Positions 14,546 through 19,334 of a stretch of DNA of 19,334 bases are shown in pieces (within the stretch, counting starts at the first letter, position 1; every line of letters begins with the position of its first letter). Under the pieces are notes generated by a model that saw only the letters and a program-made list of their open reading frames with translations, made no database searches and was not told the DNA's origin. Made by a program: the position numbers and the translations under genes. This DNA comes from Parabacteroides sp. (lineage in GTDB: Bacteria; Bacteroidota; Bacteroidia; Bacteroidales; Tannerellaceae), in NCBI GenBank assembly GCA_020026285.1, contig JAHHQS010000070.1, positions 1 to 19,334 of the forward strand, given 5' to 3'.

Positions 14546-15496
14546 ATGAAAATATCCTCCGTATATATATTAACATTACAACAATTAGAAGGAATAGGAA
14601 ATAAGACCATATTCAAAATTGTCGAAAATTATCCCAGAGAAATTAGTTCTTTATCAGATTTATACTCAGCCATTAAATCGTTGAAAGGCAAAAAGTTACT
14701 AGAAATAACTGAAGAAGAATTAGCAGAAAGTTATAAAACAGCTCAAAGAATAATTAGTTTAAGTAAGGAGCACGGTATCGGTCTTATTTCTTACTTTGAT
14801 AATCTGTATCCGAAACAATTTAGGTATACAATTAATGAAGCTGGTAAATTTGATCCACCACTTCTTCTTTGGTATAGAGGAAATCTAGACATCTGTAATT
14901 TGCCGAGCATAGCAATAATTGGCACTCGAGAAGTGACGCCAGAAGGAAAATTAGGAGGAGAATATTTAGCTCAGGAATTTGCAAAACGTAATTTCAATAT
15001 TATATCGGGACTAGCATTAGGAAGTGACACCTGTGGGCATATAGGAGCTTTGCGTCAGGGAGGAAAAACTACAGCTATCTTAGCAAACGGGTTGGATTTC
15101 GATTCTATTTATCCAGCAGAAAATAAAAAACTAGCTGAAGAAATTGTAAGTAACAATGGTCTCTTGCTTTCGGAATATCCTATAGGACAAAACGTCAACA
15201 GATACAGCCTTGTTGCTAGGGATAGACTTCAAGCTGGTCTAGCATTAGCAACGTTAGTAGTACAAACAGGTATCAAAGGCGGTACAATGCATGCGGCGAT
15301 AACAACTTTGAAATCAAATAAGCCTCTTTATGTGATGAAATTTAAATCAGAATCCATCAATAATCATGTAAAATGTTTAGGTAATAAATATCTGGCTGAG
15401 CAAGGGGCACACTATATTAGCGGAGCCTCTAGTTTAGATGACATCTGCAACGACATCGTCAATTTCACAAAGAATAAGTCTAATTTATTTGATTAA
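14546..15496 (+). CDS. DprA/Smf-family DNA-processing protein (accessory paralogue)
   Basis: This 316-residue protein has the SLOG/Rossmann fold of DprA. An N-terminal HhH-like stretch (LQQLEGIGNKTIFKIVE, 11-27) is followed by the DprA motifs IIGTRE (124-129), SGLALGSD (154-161), SEYPIGQ (209-215), ARDRLQAGLA (224-233) and GGTMHAA (245-251). DprA binds single-stranded DNA and loads RecA in competence. Here the canonical RNR is RDR, and the protein is short and lacks a clear C-terminal winged helix, which fits an accessory family in conflict or nucleotide-handling operons rather than housekeeping dprA. It is followed after 12 bases by a HAD phosphatase and then a PRTase protein. The DprA family assignment is firm; the role here is inference. 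Confidence 0.9.
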   Translation: MKISSVYILTLQQLEGIGNKTIFKIVENYPREISSLSDLYSAIKSLKGKKLLEITEEELAESYKTAQRIISLSKEHGIGLISYFDNLYPKQFRYTINEAGKFDPPLLLWYRGNLDICNLPSIAIIGTREVTPEGKLGGEYLAQEFAKRNFNIISGLALGSDTCGHIGALRQGGKTTAILANGLDFDSIYPAENKKLAEEIVSNNGLLLSEYPIGQNVNRYSLVARDRLQAGLALATLVVQTGIKGGTMHAAITTLKSNKPLYVMKFKSESINNHVKCLGNKYLAEQGAHYISGASSLDDICNDIVNFTKNKSNLFD

Positions 15497-15508
15497 TCAA
15501 TTATTCAT

Positions 15509-16006
15509 ATGAAAGACATAATATTTGATCTCGATTCGACTTTGGTAGATACGACTTGTCTAGAAGGTTATAGACGTGAAAAGAATTGGCAACAGGTTTA
15601 CAAAAAAATTCCTCAAACAAATTTGTATGAGGGTATAAAAGAAGTCCTTGAAGTTATAGGTAAATATAAAATAAAAGCAGCGATTGTCAGTACCGCTCCA
15701 AGACCATATGTTGAAAAATTGATTTCATACTATCTAATGCCAATACAATACATAGTCAGTTATCATGATGCTAATAAGATAAAGCCATACCCAGACCAAA
15801 TGCTTAAAGCTTTAGATCTAATGAATACCCAAGCCAAAGATTGTATTAGTTTTGGAGATCGTGTCATAGATATAGAAGCTTCTAATTCTGCAGGAATTGA
15901 AAGTGTTGCGTGTTTTTGGGGAACAAAAGAACAGAGGGATTTGATTAAGTCTGATTACAGTCATGCTATATTCAACCCGATAGAGATTCTTACTTTAATA
16001 AGATGA
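15509..16006 (+). CDS. HAD-superfamily phosphatase
   Basis: This 165-residue hydrolase has all the HAD motifs: DLDST with D7 and D9 (I), ST at 61-62 (II), K92-P-Y-P (III) and GDRVID at 116-121 (IV). The length and the small helical cap fit the phosphoglycolate-phosphatase-like subfamily, whose members act on small phosphorylated metabolites. Between a DprA and a phosphoribosyltransferase it most likely dephosphorylates a nucleotide or ribose-phosphate intermediate. It follows dprA by 12 bases, and its stop overlaps the next ATG by four bases, implying co-translation. The substrate cannot be read from the sequence. Confidence 0.9.
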   Translation: MKDIIFDLDSTLVDTTCLEGYRREKNWQQVYKKIPQTNLYEGIKEVLEVIGKYKIKAAIVSTAPRPYVEKLISYYLMPIQYIVSYHDANKIKPYPDQMLKALDLMNTQAKDCISFGDRVIDIEASNSAGIESVACFWGTKEQRDLIKSDYSHAIFNPIEILTLIR

Positions 16007-18597
16007 ATGCCATGGGATTAATTAATTATTTTTCAGAAATAACCAACAAAGATATAATTAACCTATTTGAAGAATTAAAGAAATTATATCCAGAAGCTTT
16101 AAAGCAGTGGTTACATAATAGATATAATCCTAGGTACGTTATACCTGCTAAATATTCAAGTATGTTCTACGAATCAGATAAATTTTACGATCAATTTTTT
16201 CTTATAACTGATTCAAGCAAACCAAGGAACGTAGATAATCTAACATTCAAAGAAAAAAAATTCATTGTAGATAAGAAACAAATCATATTAGATTGTGCAA
16301 AATGCTTTGAACATTATTCAAATGTGTATAACACATTTAATAGTCTAAGTTATTCCTCTCCGTTAATAGTTAGATATTTATTAGAGAAGTATTTAAGTAT
16401 TAGTTTAGTTCAAATAAATGAAGAAGAAAATATAGTTAAAGACGTAAAAGGAGTAGATATAAAATATTCAGATTTACAACTTTTCCCTGATAGTTTAAAT
16501 ACTATAAATTCATTTGATGAGTTAAGCCTAGAGCAAAAAGAGCTAGTTTTACAACATATAGATGAATATATAGATATAAAACAAAAAATCGATCATGAAA
16601 TAGAAATTCGAAAGCGAAATCAAGTCCAACAAATATACCGTAATAAGTTCAAAGAATCAGTTGAAAATGTACCACGACGAGCAAAATACTATGAATTCTT
16701 TTTAGCTAGTAATGGAATCAATGAAAGAAAAGAAGAATATTGCGTCCAACATCTAGCAGAATTAGACTTGTATTTGCAATCTATTATAAAATCGAAATAT
16801 GATAAACTTAAAGAACTCTATCCTGAAGGGATAAGGTATTATGATGATGGAAATGAATTTAGTGAAGGTGATAACCTTTCTGGTTTAGATTATTGGGAGG
16901 ATTGCGTCAATTGTGAAAGTTTAATACGAAAACAACATTTTATAGCTCTCGAATATGCAGAGCTTTACAAAAAATATCCTAATGGGATTGAAGGTTATAA
17001 AGAAACTCACCAAACAGTAAATGATCATTTGTGTATGGTGTTTATACCTTCAAAAGAAGAGATTGTTAATCTTGGAGAGGAAAAATTAGCACATTATGAG
17101 AAACTAGGACAAATTGTAAAGTTTAATAAAGAATGGAAAGAGAATCAAGATGAATTTTGCCGTCAGACAAGAAAAGAACATGAGGATGTGTTAGCCGGTT
17201 GGGGATGCTATTACTATGACATTCCAGTTAAGTATCAATCGTTATATGACAAATCTACTTCATTTAATTATACGATATGGCAACACTTTGCAAATTCATA
17301 TTGTTCTAATCTAGACCAGGATCTCACGAATAATAAATCGTTTGAAGAGAATTATTATAAGTTACCCCAACTTAGAAATCTTTCTATATACTACAAAACA
17401 AGTGTATATGATAAAATCTTGAAGTATATATACCTGTTAAAGAAAAAAGTTGGTATGGTGTTAGTTTTATTTGGAGATAGCGAAGTAAAAGATCCGGATT
17501 CATTAAATAATTATCACTTTAAATACTTAAAGCAGCAATTAGAAAAAAATAAAATTTTTTACGGTAGCAAATTAATAAATGAAGATCACGATTATCTATA
17601 TAAACACGTTGTTATAATAGAACTCATAACTACCAATAAAAATTTAGAAAAACAATGTACTGAAATTCTAAAAAAATTTAGTGTGACAGCACCTAACATC
17701 ACTTATATTTCTATCCAAAAAGAAATGGATGACCAAGAGATGTCACGTATTATAGCATCGACTAATGAAAAAATAAGAATAGCAAAGCAAGAAGAGGAGA
17801 AGAAACAGGAAGCAGAACGTGAAAGAGAGAAATTTGAAAAGTTTGCCCTTTATACTCATAACTTTGATAAATATGATCTGCAAAATTGTGTAAGCAAATG
17901 GTCTACTCCAGCTAAATCTTCTCTTAAATGTTTTTCTATGTTCTATTACTATCCTACAACTTGCGAGTTTGAAGCAAATGAGGAAGAATGGGAGGTACGG
18001 AACCTTATTTGGAATTTTAAAGCTAGTCCCAATAGACCTGTTTCTGAAAATACAATAATGGTATTGCACGAACGAGCGACATTGAGAATTGTCGAAAAAA
18101 TGAAGTTTTGTCTGCTTAAGTTTTTTGATGACTGCAGAATAAACAAACTTACTTTGGTTTGTATTCCTTCTTCTAGTGCCATTGTTACCAATAGAAGGTA
18201 TAAAGATTTTTCTTCTTTGATATGCAAAGACTTAAAAATGGAAAATGCTTTCGAGCATGTACATGTGATTGCTGATGGAGAAGCAAAACATAAAGGTGGA
18301 ACCACTATTGCAAAATATCAGCTGGATGAAGACTTTTTTAAAGATAAGTTCATAATTCTATTTGATGATGTTATTACATCAGGTGATTCCATGGAGCAGT
18401 TCAAACGTAAATTGGAAAGATGTGGTGCTAGTGTGATATGTGGATTTTCAATTGGCAAGACCAAACACGAGCGACAAGAAGTTAACCCATTAGATAATAT
18501 TGAAAAATATATTTGTACTGAGGATGTCGATGTCGAAATTGTTAATGAACTATCAAAAACTTTTTTAAAAGACATTGATGATGATCTTCCTTTTTAA
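16003..18597 (+). CDS. Large protein with internal repeats, coiled coil and C-terminal phosphoribosyltransferase-like domain
   Basis: This 864-residue protein has a long unrecognised N-terminal region and a C-terminal PRTase-like domain. The PRPP-binding loop is visible as ILFDDVITSGDS (785-796), matching the classical VDDVITTG pattern, with a preceding strand near 720-730 (LVCIPSSSA). A charged coiled coil covers about 575-615 (KQEEEKKQEAEREREKFEKF). In the N-terminal part the motif YPxxI/L recurs (LYPEALKQW, LYPEGIRYY, KYPNGIEGY), as does an IPxKY segment (YVIPAKYSSMF, YDIPVKYQSLY), suggesting degenerate repeats. The start ATG overlaps the HAD stop; a second ATG at 16012 is possible. It probably makes or breaks a ribosyl-base bond using PRPP, or senses a nucleotide, with the N-terminus for protein contacts. 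The function is inference. Confidence 0.82.
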   Translation: MNAMGLINYFSEITNKDIINLFEELKKLYPEALKQWLHNRYNPRYVIPAKYSSMFYESDKFYDQFFLITDSSKPRNVDNLTFKEKKFIVDKKQIILDCAKCFEHYSNVYNTFNSLSYSSPLIVRYLLEKYLSISLVQINEEENIVKDVKGVDIKYSDLQLFPDSLNTINSFDELSLEQKELVLQHIDEYIDIKQKIDHEIEIRKRNQVQQIYRNKFKESVENVPRRAKYYEFFLASNGINERKEEYCVQHLAELDLYLQSIIKSKYDKLKELYPEGIRYYDDGNEFSEGDNLSGLDYWEDCVNCESLIRKQHFIALEYAELYKKYPNGIEGYKETHQTVNDHLCMVFIPSKEEIVNLGEEKLAHYEKLGQIVKFNKEWKENQDEFCRQTRKEHEDVLAGWGCYYYDIPVKYQSLYDKSTSFNYTIWQHFANSYCSNLDQDLTNNKSFEENYYKLPQLRNLSIYYKTSVYDKILKYIYLLKKKVGMVLVLFGDSEVKDPDSLNNYHFKYLKQQLEKNKIFYGSKLINEDHDYLYKHVVIIELITTNKNLEKQCTEILKKFSVTAPNITYISIQKEMDDQEMSRIIASTNEKIRIAKQEEEKKQEAEREREKFEKFALYTHNFDKYDLQNCVSKWSTPAKSSLKCFSMFYYYPTTCEFEANEEEWEVRNLIWNFKASPNRPVSENTIMVLHERATLRIVEKMKFCLLKFFDDCRINKLTLVCIPSSSAIVTNRRYKDFSSLICKDLKMENAFEHVHVIADGEAKHKGGTTIAKYQLDEDFFKDKFIILFDDVITSGDSMEQFKRKLERCGASVICGFSIGKTKHERQEVNPLDNIEKYICTEDVDVEIVNELSKTFLKDIDDDLPF

Positions 18598-18606
18598 ACA
18601 AAAAAA

Positions 18607-19334
18607 ATGGAACAATCTTTATATAACATAATTGAACATGTAGTTCAAAAATATCCGTTTCTTTCAATAGGATATAATGAGAATTACGAGCTATCAGAAT
18701 GTGAGTACACAAAAATAGGTAACTTACTATTCTTATTTTGTATGGTTGATACTTATTCAACTCCTAATTATTTGGTTTTAGAAGATGGAGTCGTTATAGG
18801 GAATAAAGATGATCTCTTAAAACAGGATAAATTGGATGACTTAAATAGTATTGGCTACATGTTAGCAAAACCTGTTTTTGACATATCTTCACCAGATTTT
18901 AATATTAATGGTAAGGGTTATGGAGTTGCAGTTATAGATATTGCAACTATTGGACTATTAAAATTATATTATTTCACAGGTGATTGGACTAATTCTGTTA
19001 AAATGCAGAGCCATAATGAGGATTATATAGTATTTAATTTTAGAAACATCTTATATGTACTGTTCATGAATGATATAAATGCTGATCATATTTATATGTC
19101 TTTAAGAGGGGAAAGATGTAAATGCTATGATAATTATCTGTTAACATTTCCAGATGATAACTATGATGTTAGCGAATCTATTTCTATTATTGACCTAAAA
19201 AACAAAAATGAATATATATTATCATGGATTCTAGAACAAAACGGAATTAAACATGTAGAAATAAGCAAAACTTATTTAGATCTGGTGAAGAGAGAAATAA
19301 AAATAACCGATGTTTATACTGAGAAATGCATAAG
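18607..19334 (+). CDS. Unrecognised protein, cut by right edge
   Basis: The frame is open from an ATG at 18607 to the window end (242 codons). The start MEQSLYNIIEHVVQKYPF is preceded by an A7 run. The sequence is rich in aromatic, Asn and Asp residues with mixed alpha/beta patterns, without a signal peptide, membrane span or known motif that I can see. It begins nine bases after the PRTase gene stop and so is very likely in the same operon. The C-terminus lies outside the window, so a domain there may identify it. Confidence 0.75.
   Translation, partial: MEQSLYNIIEHVVQKYPFLSIGYNENYELSECEYTKIGNLLFLFCMVDTYSTPNYLVLEDGVVIGNKDDLLKQDKLDDLNSIGYMLAKPVFDISSPDFNINGKGYGVAVIDIATIGLLKLYYFTGDWTNSVKMQSHNEDYIVFNFRNILYVLFMNDINADHIYMSLRGERCKCYDNYLLTFPDDNYDVSESISIIDLKNKNEYILSWILEQNGIKHVEISKTYLDLVKREIKITDVYTEKCI

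Noticed and set aside
17743..18305. Minus-strand frames of 108 and 118 codons under the PRTase gene
   Set aside because: Both overlap the well-supported 864-residue gene on the opposite strand and show no recognisable protein features.
18542..18760. Minus-strand 72-codon frame at the junction of the last two plus-strand genes
   Set aside because: It is antisense to two adjoining genes, hydrophobic by chance and without a plausible leader.

Overview
The window looks like a defence or accessory island from a low-GC member of the Bacteroidota. Support for that is the strongly AT-rich sequence, A-rich leaders in place of clear Shine-Dalgarno sites, and a small XRE regulator of a style I associate with Bacteroides relatives. 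The genus cannot be read from the sequence. No rRNA, tRNA, CRISPR array, transposase or integrase is visible.

The left two thirds (about 13367 down to 1) is one long minus-strand gene series. It opens with a 70-residue Cro/CI-type regulator. The DNA phosphorothioation genes dndC, dndD and dndE follow, joined by 4-, 1- and 7-base overlaps. Next come a 946-residue multi-domain DNA-binding protein (two HhH motifs like the RNA polymerase alpha C-terminal domain, a sigma region 4-like HTH, two HARE-HTH-like winged helices and helicase-associated repeats), a PLD-nuclease/DEAH helicase fusion, an 82-residue small protein, an SMC/DndD-like ATPase with a CxxC hinge, and a 178-residue protein. A perfect 26-bp palindrome then separates the 178-residue gene from a second, shorter copy of the SMC-like ATPase that runs off the left edge. 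The usual restriction partners DndF, DndG and DndH are absent, as are dndA and dndB. The genes after dndE therefore look like an alternative effector cassette that senses or acts on DNA lacking the sulfur mark. The archaeal/bacterial DndCDEA-PbeABCD systems are a conceptual precedent; I cannot assign one-to-one equivalence from sequence alone.

A 510-bp non-coding divergent region (13368-13877) separates the two transcription units. The right third runs on the plus strand: an unrecognised 158-residue protein, a decayed copy of an XRE regulator like the one controlling the dnd side, then a tight series of a DprA/Smf-family protein, a HAD phosphatase, an 864-residue protein with a C-terminal phosphoribosyltransferase-like domain, and an unrecognised gene cut by the right edge. 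The DprA-HAD-PRTase grouping resembles a nucleotide-processing conflict module and may be a second, separate defence system.

The most notable structural feature is the pair of SMC-like ATPase genes. They share a 477-bp block with no mismatch that I could see by eye, although the sequence on both sides has diverged strongly. The partial copy lacks about 158 residues of coiled coil, including the CxxC hinge. This points to recent gene conversion or segmental duplication between paralogues with different hinges.
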